Source of the DNA: Rallus limicola
Taxonomy: Eukaryota > Chordata > Aves > Gruiformes > Rallidae
DNA length: 64,000 bases
Assembly (NCBI GenBank): GCA_022605955.1
Contig: JAKCOZ010000005.1
Span: 53,197,762 to 53,261,761 of the forward strand
Reading direction: 5' to 3'
A model generated the notes under the pieces. The model did no database searches, was not told the origin of the DNA, and saw only the letters and a list, made by a program, of their open reading frames with translations. This document shows, piece by piece, positions 49,791 to 62,077 of this stretch. Positions within the stretch are counted from its first letter, which is position 1; each line of letters opens with the position of its first letter. A program made the translations under genes and the position numbers.

Positions 49791-52605
49791 AGACTGCTTT
49801 TTGTTGTAGAAAATATCCTGCTTCATATTACATAGGTTTCAAAACACAGTAACACAAGACACACAACTACACCTGCATGTAGAAGCCAGGTGCTATTTGC
49901 ATTCCAACAGTAAATAGGTATGTAAAGTTTATGAAGCAGATCAGGTCCTAATCCTCGTGACAACTGTTTGCGGTACTAATGGGATTCTGTTACACAAACT
50001 GTGTTGATAAGGCAATGGAGCTTTACACCGTTAGCAAGTGTATCTTTCCTATCGGGCTGTTTTCCTTAAAAAATAATGGTGAACCTTTATCTCTCCTGCA
50101 TCCCCACAAACTTCAGATGTATTGTGGGCTCCTCTGTATCTTAGAGGGCCACAGCTCTCTTGAGGGGCAAATAATCGGCAATCAGTGACAAGCAAGGAAG
50201 GAAGCCTTTCCTATGAGGAATACTGCAGTACCAGCTTTAGAAGCATCTTTGAATCTGTGAAAGTACTGGTAGGGGAAATATTTTGAGGTTAGTTGTAGAA
50301 TTTGTTCATGCCAGTAAAATAGTGCTGTTACATTTGGGGAAACATGTTTTGCACGTGAATTTTCTGGGAAAGCCAATTAGCCAGTTCTGTGCTTCGCAGA
50401 CACAAGCTTTAGTTCCCCTGAGTACAGGGATTTTACTGGGACAGTTCAAAGGTTTTTTACATGTACATTTATATTTGTGTTTACATGTACATTTACAGAG
50501 TTGCTTTGCACTTTAACACTAATGAACCTTTTCACTGGTATCAATAAATTCTCCCACTTGCATGTTTAGCATTCCTTTGGCATGTATTGCCAGATAATCC
50601 TGTATTGTCTTTCTGGTAGCTTGCCCAATTCCCAAGACGCAGATTTTCAAACCCAAATCCTGCTTTATTGCTAGCTGCTGCCTTTTCCACTCAATAAATT
50701 GAATTTACTACTTGATAGAATTATGCAGTTGGTGGCACTCAGCCCTTCCTTTTAAGTAAAAAAACCCCAAAAACCCGTGGCTGGGAATCTAGTGTCAATG
50801 GGCAGGAAGATGCGATGGGAGGTACCACTGCATCCTTGCACCCACAGTCTTTTTCTAAGAGCCACATCACGGGAGGGCCCTGAAGAACAAACACCCTTGT
50901 GTTATGGATACCAGGCAAAGGACGTATTGACTGATGTACTGGCAATCCCAAAGCAATGAGCTCTGAATAGACAGTGAGTGCAATAGAATGGAGCTGCTGG
51001 TATTCGAAAGCTAGGTTTAAGTTACTGGGTTAGGTGACATTTCAGCTCTGTAATTTTTAAGTACCACCTTGTTAGTAATGCTAGGACTCCTAATTATGCC
51101 TAACAAAAAGAAAAAAAAAAGCAGCTGTTGCCAAACAGCATTTGATGATACAAGTGAAGAAGGCAGTAATTAATCCTGCAGGGACAACAGAGGACTAATT
51201 GGAAGCTGAGCACAAATTTTGTTTTGCTTTAGAAAAAAAACTCAAGTTTTTCTGAGACCTCGGGTAAGGCACCCAATTTACAAACTGTGACCTCCGACTA
51301 ATGGTCCTGGCAGCAGCCCTGAATTCAGCTGGCTTCCCAACTGATCAGGCAGAAAGTGCAGTGCACCACACTGCTCCTCGCCTGCTTGCAACGGGCTGTC
51401 CAAGTCCCACCAGCTGGAGGAGGTGGACACCGGTGCAAAAGGGCTGTTTTCTAGGAAAACAAAAAGGTGACAGAGAGAAGTGGTTTAACTACTCAGGAAA
51501 TTCTTCAGAAACACAGCCCAGGACAGGGAAGCACCTGTGTGTCCTGGCAAACCACACATGGAAATGTCAAGCAGAGCCGTAGAGTCTGCCCGGGGAACTG
51601 ACAAAGACTTTTACTAGCCTTACACAGCAGCAGTTCAAAGTGCTGCCCATGCTGAACCTCACCTAAAGTGTAACTGGCAGAGGAAACCAGAGCAAATAGT
51701 CACACACGGCAGATGCTGGGCTGAGTGAGAAGCTGGTGTCTCACTGGAGTTTCCCTTCTCAAACTGTACTGTTAGACACTCCAAACTGTGCTATTCTATG
51801 GGACACTGTACTGATTTTCCAAGGATCCATAAATAAAATAAAGCCTAAGGTTTGTTTTATAAATTAATATCCTAAGATGGCGTAAGGTTTGCCCTGGTAT
51901 TCCTGACTTATTTGGAGACCTGCTGTGAAGCCACAGACTGGAAAGCATTTTTTGTTACCCTGTGAGGGATAAGGAGGAAGTTACAGAATCTGGAAATGTA
52001 GCTTCCCTATTGAACCTAAGAGGACCAGGTCTAACCCTTGTAATGTGCCTAGAAAAGCAGGGAATAAGATGGAGGGGAGCTGGGGCAGATGCTAGGCACG
52101 TGCACAGGCCCCATGGACGAGTCCAGGCCGTTTCAGCAGTGGTGTCCACACACTTACGGGGAGAGGAGCAGGCTGAATCCAGAGGGGTGAGAATCTGTCT
52201 GCCTGTGCAACACTGAAAACCAGCTCAAATGCTATTGGTTTTTGTATGGCATTTTCACTGGGCTGGGGAAGAGATTGGAAGAGGGAGTGAGTGTTGCATC
52301 CGTATTAGCCCCCTGCTTCCAGAAACTGCATGGTCACTGAGACATTCTTTTCAGTGTTTGGGATCAAGTGTGGATGTTAGCTGATGCCCAGTGAAGGGCT
52401 TCATTTATTTATATGCTGTAGTTTTAGAATATGCCAAATCTCTCTGGTGTCTGCCTGATGAGTATCAGGTCTTAGATTTATTCATTATCTTGAAGATTGG
52501 CATCACATTCCTCAGTAGCATATTTAAATTGAAAACTAGAAAACAATGGAACTTGACTAAGAACCTTCAAATTTTACCTCCTCTCTATTTGTGCTGTTAA
52601 AATCT
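49791..52605. other. non-coding unique DNA, no gene recognised
   Basis: No exon or mobile element was recognised. A 16-bp direct repeat lies at 50456-50495. Confidence 0.55.
50456..50495. repeat. 16-bp direct repeat, period 24
   Basis: TTTACATGTACATTTA at 50456-50471 is repeated exactly at 50480-50495 with an 8-base spacer. Each copy contains the palindrome TACATGTA. Confidence 0.9.
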
Positions 52606-52765
52606 ACAGAATCACCAAATGATAAAAAGACATAGCTCGTCAGGGAACTCTTGGAAATCATTTGGTCCAGCCCTTGGCCCTCTTTGTTCAAAGCAAGGCC
52701 AACTTTGATGTTACAGAGTTTGGGTATTATATGCCTCCTCCTGACAAGTCTTTGGCAAGATGCAA
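52606..52765 (-). mobile_element. degraded CR1 LINE 3' fragment
   Basis: 'acagaatcaccaaatgat', then 'ggaactcttggaaatcatttggtccagccc', 'gttcaaagcaaggccaactttgatg' and 'gacaagtctttggcaag' follow CR1 minus-strand order with many substitutions. The boundaries are approximate. Confidence 0.78.
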
Positions 52766-55705
52766 GGGTTTTGGCTCTCCTGAATCCCATGTTTTGCCCT
52801 AAGGGCATCTATATTTGAGTATCCTCTATTGGCCCTTCCCCGTCCCACAGTCATCACCCCAGAAAGGGCTGCCAGCCTCATCTGTAAATGCCACCTGAAG
52901 GAAAAAGGAGTCTGCCAACATCCAAAGAAATAAATTATGAAGATGCAAACAGCCACTATGCCAGAGACTAGGTAAGTATTGACTTCAGTGGAATATTGTC
53001 ACCATTTTTGGACACTACTCTTTACATCCTTTCTTCTCCCTCTCCCCTCTCTCCTCCCATTGCACAACACAGAGCCAGGGCTCTGCTGTGCTCTGGGCAA
53101 TTGCCTGAGTGTTGGTCATTCTCTGTCTACCTTGGAAGCTTTTCACTACAATTTTTCCTTTGTTAGACATTTCCAAGCCTTGGCCACTTTCCACTGCATG
53201 ACAGCTCAGCAATAAGACTCCTGATGTCCTCAGTACCCCAGAGCAGCCAAAGATCCCACACAGTGGGGCAGTATTTCACTATCCAAAAAGGGACCAGTGA
53301 TCCTCTTCTGCCTTGGCAGTGCACATAATAATGAAGAGCATCTCAACTGCTACACACATGTGAAAACAGAGGTCCATGGACTAAAATGTCATACTATTGG
53401 GGTAAAAAGTTAAAAACCTGATCATCACAGGTCCAGAACTGAGCATCTGAGTGTCTTTAAGGAGCTCTCAGTAGCAGTTTAGGAGCTGAACACTTTGTTT
53501 CTGACTGCATGGTGAGACATTCCAATACGCCCTGTACTGTTAGTCACCTGTACCAAAGTGCTTCTGTGCTGGGAAGGCAGTAAGTGATCCCTTTTAGAAG
53601 TACCTTTTTATACAGGCAAGATCAGACTTGCAGCTTGAGTTATGGGTTGGATTCACTTCATCTAGCCTCTAGCAGTCTACAAATCAAGTGCCTAATCTGA
53701 AGTCATTACCCTACAGTAAATGATGAGAGACTGGTCCCTCTGGAGCACAATTTATCCCACCTGCCTGAAAGACCTGTCTTAAATGGGCCAGACCCATTCC
53801 AAGAGGGATAATGCCTATGGGGTGCCCCCACATCCTTTGCAGGCAGAAACATGCTCTGCCATTGCTGGGTCTGAATTGAATTTGCTCTGAACCAGATAAC
53901 ATCCAGTCATGTCACAGGGCAAGGGGGAGGCAGAGCCCAACCTAATACAAAATCCTTTTCATAGGGCTTTTAATTAAGGCTAATTGATGTATTCGTGGCA
54001 GACAGCCAGACAGAGAGTTGGTGCACACCAATAGTCTCAGACTGTGGGCCAAGCAAGCTTACATCTCCAAGCAGAAAACAATGGAGAAATGCACTTATTT
54101 GCTTGATAGACAGTGGATAAAAAGGTTTGTGAGAATAGTGCCCAGATGCCTGGTTCCACTTGCCTTGCATCAGGAGGCTGATTAACACAATATAATAAAT
54201 TAATATAATTTATTTATCATGGCCTGGTCAAGCCCTTTTTGAATGCTTCTCTCATTTGAGTATTCAAAATCAATATATGCCTTCTTCTCCCACTGTGCAG
54301 TACAAGGTCAATTTTCTGTATGGCTAAATGCACCCTCAGTAAGGATGATTTTATTTTGTTTGTCATTTGTTAGGTAAAACAAAGCTGATCTCTGCACAAT
54401 ATTCTTTATGTCAGTAAGGAAATTTGCTGCTTTTCTGCCAGAAATAACATGGACTTCTTCTCTATTTTAGCTCTATTCAGCACTTTGCTTTAAGAATGTA
54501 TTTAATTCTGAAAGGTGCTATAACATATTAAAAAAACCAAAAAATGCAGAGATTATCTCATCTGCTTGTACCAAAAAAAATAAATAGTCAAGGACAAAGT
54601 TACAAAATCTATTCCCAGATGTGAAAAACTATCTGGATCTTTTCTTCTCTGTAGGCTCCAGAGGAAAGCACTGCTTTGGTGGCACAGACAGAGGTGAAGG
54701 AAAAATGATAGTGCCAACTATTCTATTTCCTTCCTTAAATTCCCTGAAGGAAATCAGGGCAGATCCAGAAATGCCAAGAAAAATGCAAATTACTGCTACA
54801 ATGAGAGCTATTGAGTGCTCACAGCTCTCACTGTAGCTTGGGATGGGAGAGTCGCCGAGCCCGGCTGCCATGGGGAGATGCCTTTCTCCAAAGGAATCCA
54901 CTTCTCAAACCTTCTCTAACAAGTATGTTAGCAAGAAAGACTATAAAGCAATATAACCCTTACAGTCCTGAACATATGCGTTAACACACTGAAATTCTTG
55001 TACAAAAAAACCTGGTAAAAGCCTTTATATACATAAAAATGTATGCAAATGTAAAATACATGCATACAGCCTTTACAGACTATTAAAAACAATGATAACA
55101 AAACCGGTTAAAATGCTCTTCTGTAGGAAAATGGTATTTGAAAGCTTTTTTTTAAAAAAGGGGTATCACTTTGATGCCACCTCACCTAGGAAATAATATT
55201 TATTTTATCAAACAATCTCTCCAGTTCTGACATCCAAAAAAGATAGGTTTGTGTTTTCTAAATGCTCAAAATCCAAGTAAAAAAGTGTCATTCATTATAA
55301 TATATCCCTCTACCATCTCACTCCCAAATTCCTTATTAATCCTTTGACTTTTTATTTTCCCTTCCAGTTCAGAATGTCTTTTTTTTCCCCTGAAAAGCCT
55401 TCAAGCTATTTCATGAGCACAACATCTGTTTTCTGACCCATGCAAACGATGACGTCTCTACAACAGTCTCAGTTACTTCCACAGTGGCTGCTCATGGCTT
55501 GCAAATACTACTTACTGCAGCTGCCAGTTCCGTAAAATGTTCTGGGATCCAGAATATGCTTTAAGGTCCAATACGCTCATCAGATTCAACCTTCATTTCA
55601 CACCCGTGTAACAGGGCTGCTTTCCATGTGGTGGCAAATAAAGACTGAATCTGAATCTAGCAATGAGCCCATGCTCGGGTGCCAGCAGCATCGAGTCCCC
55701 ACAGT
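52766..55705. other. non-coding DNA with one unassigned open frame
   Basis: About 2.9 kb between CR1 fragments, with no known gene. The AT-rich section 54190-55400 has several A-runs. The minus-strand frame at 54629-54901 is listed separately. Confidence 0.5.
54629..54901 (-). other. unassigned 90-codon open frame with a hydrophobic segment
   Basis: An ATG-started minus-strand frame (inner ATG at 54870-54872 in slightly CpG-richer sequence) would give a short protein. It has a single ~22-residue hydrophobic stretch, roughly residues 30-52, containing 'ALIVAVICIFLGISGSAL', and a Lys/Arg-rich end. If real it would be a single-pass membrane protein. I recognise no family. AT-rich DNA makes hydrophobic segments easily by chance, no promoter or splice context supports it, and it sits in the intergenic region 3' of KCNH5. 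I rate it as probably not a gene. Confidence 0.12.
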
Positions 55706-55765
55706 TCACAGAATCACAGAATTATAGGGTTTGAAGGGGACCTCAAGAGATCATTGGGTGCTACT
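55706..55765 (-). mobile_element. short CR1 LINE 3' remnant
   Basis: 'cacagaatcacagaattatagggtttgaaggggacctcaagagatcattgg' is the CR1 3' terminus on the minus strand. Only about 60 bp is recognisable. Confidence 0.85.
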
Positions 55766-56564
55766 TCTGCAGAACAGGGAAAAGAAAATCGGGCAAAGCT
55801 TAAGTTTGTCACTCCCAGCCAGCTCTGCTCTAACCCCTGTCCCCTGGCAAAGACAGAAAGACAGAAAAAAAGAAGGATTTACAGATACAAATTCAGGAGA
55901 ACTGAATCTTCACTAGAACAATTAATTGTTGTCAGTTATTTCCTGAAGTGCTGCTCTATCTTGTATACATAGTATTACACCAAAGATAAAAAAGCCATTA
56001 AAGGTACTCTAGTTCATTTGCTTTGGAAAGCGTTTACTTTTCTGTACACATTTTATTCCTATTCCAAAGTCCAGAAAGATAAAATCCACTTGTGTGCAGG
56101 TAAAATACTTTGAATACACAGAGCACAGGGTAAGTGCTAAGAACACTGTTCCCAGCATGTGGCAGGAACATCTATACAGCTCTTAAAGGAAAGGGAAGCA
56201 TGCGGCCCAGAGCTCCCTCCATGCAGCAGGCAGCTGCTTGAGCACTGGCTTAGGTGGAAGAGTCATGTTGATGTCCTTATTGCACTTAGGACTATAGGTG
56301 GTTGCTTTCAGTCAAGCCTGAACTACAAGATTCATGCTTCTTGAACAGAAAAGGAATGCCCCAGTCAGCAGCACGCTCGATTGCATCATGCACAACCGCA
56401 AAGGGACGGGAAAGCTGAACCACCGCCCCAGTAACAACCCCATGAAACAACGTATAACGCTCCCCTCACCACATGTTAAGAGGCAAAGTGCTTCTGAACG
56501 GTACAAGCCACAATTTTCAGATCCAACAGCCACCAGAGTCAATCCACACATTGAGCCTCTATCT
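55766..56564. other. non-coding spacer between CR1 remnants
   Basis: Nothing recognised. A minus-strand AATAAA occurs at 56052-56057 and might be a distal poly(A) signal. Confidence 0.45.
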
Positions 56565-56650
56565 GGTCTGGGTTGGAAGGGACCCCAAGGATCACAGAGT
56601 TCCAACCCCCTGCCACCAGCAGGGCCACCAACCTCCAGGCCTGGAGCTAC
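56565..56650 (-). mobile_element. short CR1 LINE 3' remnant
   Basis: 'ctgggttggaagggaccccaaggatcacagagttccaaccccctgcca' followed by 'cagggccaccaacctccagg' is CR1-type minus-strand sequence without the terminal short repeat. Confidence 0.85.
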
Positions 56651-59484
56651 ACAATGATCTACACATTTATCAGTGTTTGCAAGATACCCATCAAGCTACT
56701 GCCTCAGACAAGGTGCAAGCTGGTTCCACTGAACTTGCAGTGGACAATATCAGAATATCAAAGCAGCACTAGAAGTGGACCTAGAAACACCATATTTGTT
56801 TCATGAACTTCCTATTTTTAGTTATTTACAGCTTTTGGTCACTATACATTCTAACCAGTAAAGTTGCAGTTGAACTCTAATAGACATTCCAGGCTCAAAT
56901 AATTTTCAAGGTCAGGTTAATCTTGTTACATGTTCTTTCATTGTAAAGTGGCACAAAGTTACACCTGATTTGCAAGATAAACCTAAATAGAGATCCCTTT
57001 GCATGCCATGCAGTTCTATCTAGAATTAATATCAGATACAGAGAAAGAAAAGAAGTCCTTCACAAAGGCAGAGGAATGCCATTAAGGCTAAAGCTTTCTA
57101 ACAAAGTCACCCCCATGACCCTGCAGCATCATGTCACAGCAGACTCATGGATTCAAGGAACTTTACCAAAATCTGGTCCCCAACCAGCCTGCAGAACCCA
57201 GCTGTCCACTGGGCAGCTCTGGGCAGCTGCTGCGTTTTTGTCTTAACCAGCAATCCAAGCCAGGCAGGCATGGTCCTATCTTCAAAGCTTGGCACTTAAG
57301 TGGTACCTACAAGGTCTGTACATACCCCAGAAGCCTGCAACAGCTCTGTAACTCCATAATCCTATAATGCCCCGATTTCTTCAGAGTCCCAGGGTAGGAT
57401 TTAGGGTAGGACCTTGAAGGTCCCGCTGTCTAGCAAGTGCACTGTGTCCTTGCAGACCAAAGCATGGTTGTACAGTTACAGATTTGCACTTGTGTTAGAA
57501 CAGCAGCTGCCAAATACAATTGCAGCTGTGTGAGCAGGCAGACCAACCATCAGGCTTTGGGAAGAATTGTCTCTTCTGGTGGCTTTTTATTCTCCCTCTG
57601 TTTGTCTATTGATTTCCTAAAGAAAGGAACTGGAGAAGGGAGCCAGAAAGGAACAGCAAATAAGAAAGACCCCCCAAAAGCCTCCACGAACTGACACAAG
57701 AGAAGCAATGACTTCTTTGGCTTCGTTAGGAACTTCTGAGGGTTTATGGGTTTGGATTTTGCAGTAAAAGATATGTTCACCCTAAGATGCAGGTTCCTAA
57801 TTGCCACTACTGCAAATGATGGCTTGGTTCATTGGGTTGTTGTTGTTTTGGGGTTTTGTTTTAGTTTTTCAGGAAACAAGTTAGTTTAATTTAGTTTCCT
57901 AATGTTAAATAATGTATCTGGTATTGGTGACTGGTAAGGCTGCCCACTAATTATAAACATGCCTTTTATATACCTGATTGATAGTTATGCCTTGTGGTAT
58001 GTATATGTTTTACTCCAGGCACTTTAGAAAACATGGGATCTTGACGCAGGAAGCAATGTAAGTGTGGAAGGGAAAAAAATCCTTCTCTGAAGGAGCCCTT
58101 GCACTCTGCTGTGCTGGCCTCAAGCTGTACCAGTGCTGTGCTGGCCTCAAGCTGTACCAGTTAACAGCTCTGAAGCTGCGCTGGCCATTTCCGCTGCGCA
58201 TCTTGTGTGACTGGGTTCTCAACCAGTGCAAATGTGGAGGCAGAAAAACTCCACCACTCTGACCCAGGCAAAATCTCAGCTCCAAACAGGAGAGCAAATA
58301 AGATCCAGTGCAAGACCTTGCCCTGCCTCAGCCCTGCAGAGCAAGCAGCACTGCATGGAGGGGGCAGTGCCTAGGTGGTGGAGGTGGGGTCTGAGCATGG
58401 TTCAAGACTGGGAGATGAAAGCCAGCTAAGAAGAGGGTCAGAGCATCTGACCTAAGGGCCTCAGTATGTGTAACAACTGGCTGTATGGACACCACAAGCT
58501 TGCTCTTCAAGCGTGCCCCCCCCTCCAAGCACCAAAACCTTCCACAAGTCCAAGGCAAGAGCAGCAGGCAGTGCTCTACGGAGGACATCATCTTCCCAAC
58601 GCGCCCATCGCTCTCTCATTCCAACATTATCATCCAGGTTCCTTGGACTAAAAAGAATTTCACTGTGACCAGCTATTTTCTCTCGTTCTCAAAAGCAGTT
58701 GCAGACTGATAAACATCCTCAGGAAAAAGAGTGGAGGGGGATTAACTGCAGCCTTTTAACTTCAGGCTTTCAAACCTGCTCACATGGTTCCTCATGAGCT
58801 GAACCAGAATTGTTCTCTCCCTTGCTCAGACCTCATGCAAAGTCTTTCTGCCAGGGGCAATGAGGGGGACATGGGAGAGCGACCTCAACCCAGCAGACAC
58901 GGGACATCCTAATGAAGATACTGACAGAACCGGACACCATTGCTGAGTGCTGCAAAGAGAATCTACATAATGTTACTCAAACAGTTCAGTAAAAATGGCA
59001 TCAGTAAAAGGAGGCTTTCAAGAAAGAAGTTACCCCCAAACACACAGGGAGTGCAGCTGAGAGAGTTTCTATTAGTTTCATTTTGTTACATAAATCACCA
59101 TTATTATTTCTTACTTATGATGTTAAAATAGCAGGAGGATACTTGAAATAAAAGGCTGTGCATGCACAACACCCACACGAATAAATCCAGTGATCCATGC
59201 CAGCACCGGACATGGTGCCCTTCCCTGGTCACTGAGCTGAGCCCTCCCTTTAGGAGGAGTAGGGGAGTTCATCACCAAATATACAGTATATTGTAACGGA
59301 ATGATACCAGGAAACAATGCTAACTGGAGGCTGAATGTGTCCTCCATCTCATGTTCATCTACTGTTTATATCGGCAGAAAAGACAGTGAGGAAATAAAAG
59401 CTCAATTCACCCAGCCTGAGATCAAATCTGTCATGGCAATATTGGCAGGTTAGACCCTGATTCTTTAAATAGTACATTGCCTTT
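56651..59484. other. non-coding DNA downstream of KCNH5
   Basis: No further exon was recognised. It may contain distal KCNH5 3' UTR if polyadenylation sites beyond the first are used; a minus-strand AATAAA occurs at 57586-57591. A perfect 27-bp tandem repeat lies at 58107-58160. Confidence 0.5.
58107..58160. repeat. perfect 27-bp tandem duplication
   Basis: The 27-base unit beginning TGCTGTGCTGGCCTCAAGCT occurs at 58107-58133 and again, identical, at 58134-58160. A third, diverged piece (AAGCTGCGCTGGCC) follows near 58171. Confidence 0.95.
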
Positions 59485-59503
59485 GTTAAACAAAAGTCAT
59501 TCT

Positions 59504-59509
59504 TTTATT
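59504..59509 (-). terminator. candidate KCNH5 poly(A) signal AATAAA
   Basis: First canonical AATAAA after the KCNH5 stop on the minus strand (seen as TTTATT on plus), about 280 bases downstream of the stop. It is followed by a T-rich TTTTGTTT stretch that could be the downstream element. Confidence 0.4.
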
Positions 59510-59682
59510 ACATAATAGAGATTATAAATAAATGTAAAGTGTGCATGCAGTCAACTGCATATTATACAAGCAATATCTATGTTAATAATTGTTTTCTTTG
59601 GCAGGCCAGAATCCAGCTGGACATGCAATATTTACATATCAAAATCCTTGGTGTGTTCAAGTCATATTGGATGCAAGTGAAA

Positions 59683-59779
59683 ATATATATGTATATATAT
59701 TTACCGTATACACACACATATATATGTATAAAGGTATATATACACCTCTGCATATATACTGTATACATATATACACATA
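59683..59779. repeat. (TA)n/(CA)n compound microsatellite in the KCNH5 3' UTR
   Basis: Nearly 100 bp of TATATG, TATACA and CACACA units that stops about 8 bp short of the KCNH5 stop codon. Several segments are self-complementary, so the RNA could fold. Confidence 0.9.
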
Positions 59780-59787
59780 GGTATATG

Positions 59788-60735
<948 letters not shown>

Positions 60736-60749
60736 CTACAGGGGATAAA
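60736..60749 (-). other. splice acceptor of the KCNH5 last coding exon
   Basis: Minus-strand TTTATCCCCTGTAG ends at 60736; the exon begins ATCATCTTCCGG at 60735. The frame is open only from this junction in agreement with the family protein text, which fixes the exon start although an internal GTG could mislead an ORF finder to 60669. Confidence 0.9.
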
Positions 60750-60954
60750 TCCATGACAGAGTCAGGACCCAAAGGACATCACACATGGAAAATGTCACTG
60801 GGAGATCAGGGAACAGTACTGAGGGAACAGCCATTTCTCCTCCCTTTCTCCCTTAATTTCATGCAGTGAATTCAAATGGAGCTGATCGAGACACAGTAAC
60901 CTCAGATACATGCCACTTCACATATACACACACACACTTTCTTAGAAGTATTGA

Positions 60955-61020
60955 TTAAAAGTAGATTTCACCTTTATCTTTGATGCAGCAGATACAGCCT
61001 CGAAGAACTAAAAATATCCC
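60955..61020 (-). pseudogene. diverged duplicate of the KCNH5 coding terminus inside the intron
   Basis: On the minus strand, GATATTTTTAGT...AGGCTG...TGAAATCTACTTTTA matches the last 63 bases of the KCNH5 CDS (59788-59850) at about 50 of 64 aligned positions. There is one single-base deletion and about two inserted bases. The deletion shifts the frame after 'DIFSSSR', so it cannot encode the native terminus. Similarity continues weakly past the stop position, into a short (CA)n comparable to the microsatellite in the real 3' UTR. The order and orientation indicate an old local duplication rather than a processed retrocopy. Confidence 0.75.
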
Positions 61021-62047
61021 AATGCCAAGAGAAGGAAAGAAACTAAAGAGAAGAAAGGAAGCAAGCAAGAACCCAAGTACTGTGATACCTACCTACCCAT
61101 TACTCACACTCATACCTGTTCCACTACTATCTTTAGCACAGATCAAAAGGAAACAGCAATTCAGTGGAGACTGCCCAGCTTTAAGTTTAATTCAATGTAC
61201 ATACCCTTCCAGAGACTGGAAGATACAAATGTACTCAATACTTTTTAGCTTTGCCTATTGCTAGTTTTGTAGGAGTGGCCGGAGGGTGCAATTAGGTTCA
61301 CGCAGCAACACAAGCATTTCCTGGAGAGTTTATATGTCTAATATATGTAGGTGCACTGGGAGCACCATGGAAAAGCACCATAAAAGGGGTGTGTGATTAT
61401 AAAACCTTGCAATATCCACAGTTTCCTGATGCCATGCAATTTAATGCTGCAGTTATTTTGCCCTGCAGCATCTCTCAGGCCTCTGCAGAAAAAGGAAGCT
61501 GAGCCTCAAGCTGTGGGAGGATTTTATGCATGCTATGCATGACTTTGGGGTTTTTTTAGGTTCATCCAAGTTTTTTTGAACGTGGTACTGAGGCAGGATA
61601 GGGAAACGGGTTATCTAGATGAGAATACTAAAGTGAAAAATAGCACGTGATTAAATGCAACTATGGACTGTGTAGGGATAGTGTTGGTGAGGAAGGTAAA
61701 AGAAGGCACCTGCAATACACAAAACTCAGTGACAATCAATCAGATGTAGGTTTTGAAGTATCTCTTTTTCAGTATCTATTTACTCTGTATAAAAAGGCTT
61801 CTCGCGCCTGGCCGTATCTGCAAAGAAATAGTTGCTTTCAAGTCTCACATCTTCAGAAGTCAGCAGAGGAGTGCCACAATGGCTACAGCTCCTTCCCTGC
61901 ATGAATCTGGGATGAGCTGGACTTCAAAGCTTCATTAGAGAGCTTTCAAATGGAGTAAATACATCCTTGTGTGCTGCTGATAGATGCAGCTGCTTATAAT
62001 AATTTGGAAAGTTAACATGTTTATTAGAAGCCCAGTTTAACAAGACT

Positions 62048-62077
62048 AAACCAAACCAAACCAAACCAAACCAAACC
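62048..62077. repeat. (AAACC)6 pentanucleotide microsatellite
   Basis: Six exact AAACC units lie within the KCNH5 intron; on the sense (minus) strand they read GGTTT. Confidence 0.95.

Larger units (their letters stand above)
59485..59787 (-). other. KCNH5: KCNH5 proximal 3' UTR (predicted)
   Basis: Sequence immediately after the KCNH5 stop codon in the sense (minus) direction. It begins with an AT/CA-rich microsatellite, carries an AU-rich ATTTATTTAT element (59524-59535, minus sense) and reaches the first canonical AATAAA at 59504-59509. The end is inferred about 20 bases past that signal. Vertebrate KCNH genes often have longer UTRs, so the true end may be further left. Confidence 0.5.

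Noticed and set aside
49629..49835. Long Gly-Arg-Glu-Gly-Lys and Ser-Phe-Pro repeat proteins on either strand
   Set aside because: Direct translations of the (GGGAA)n microsatellite.
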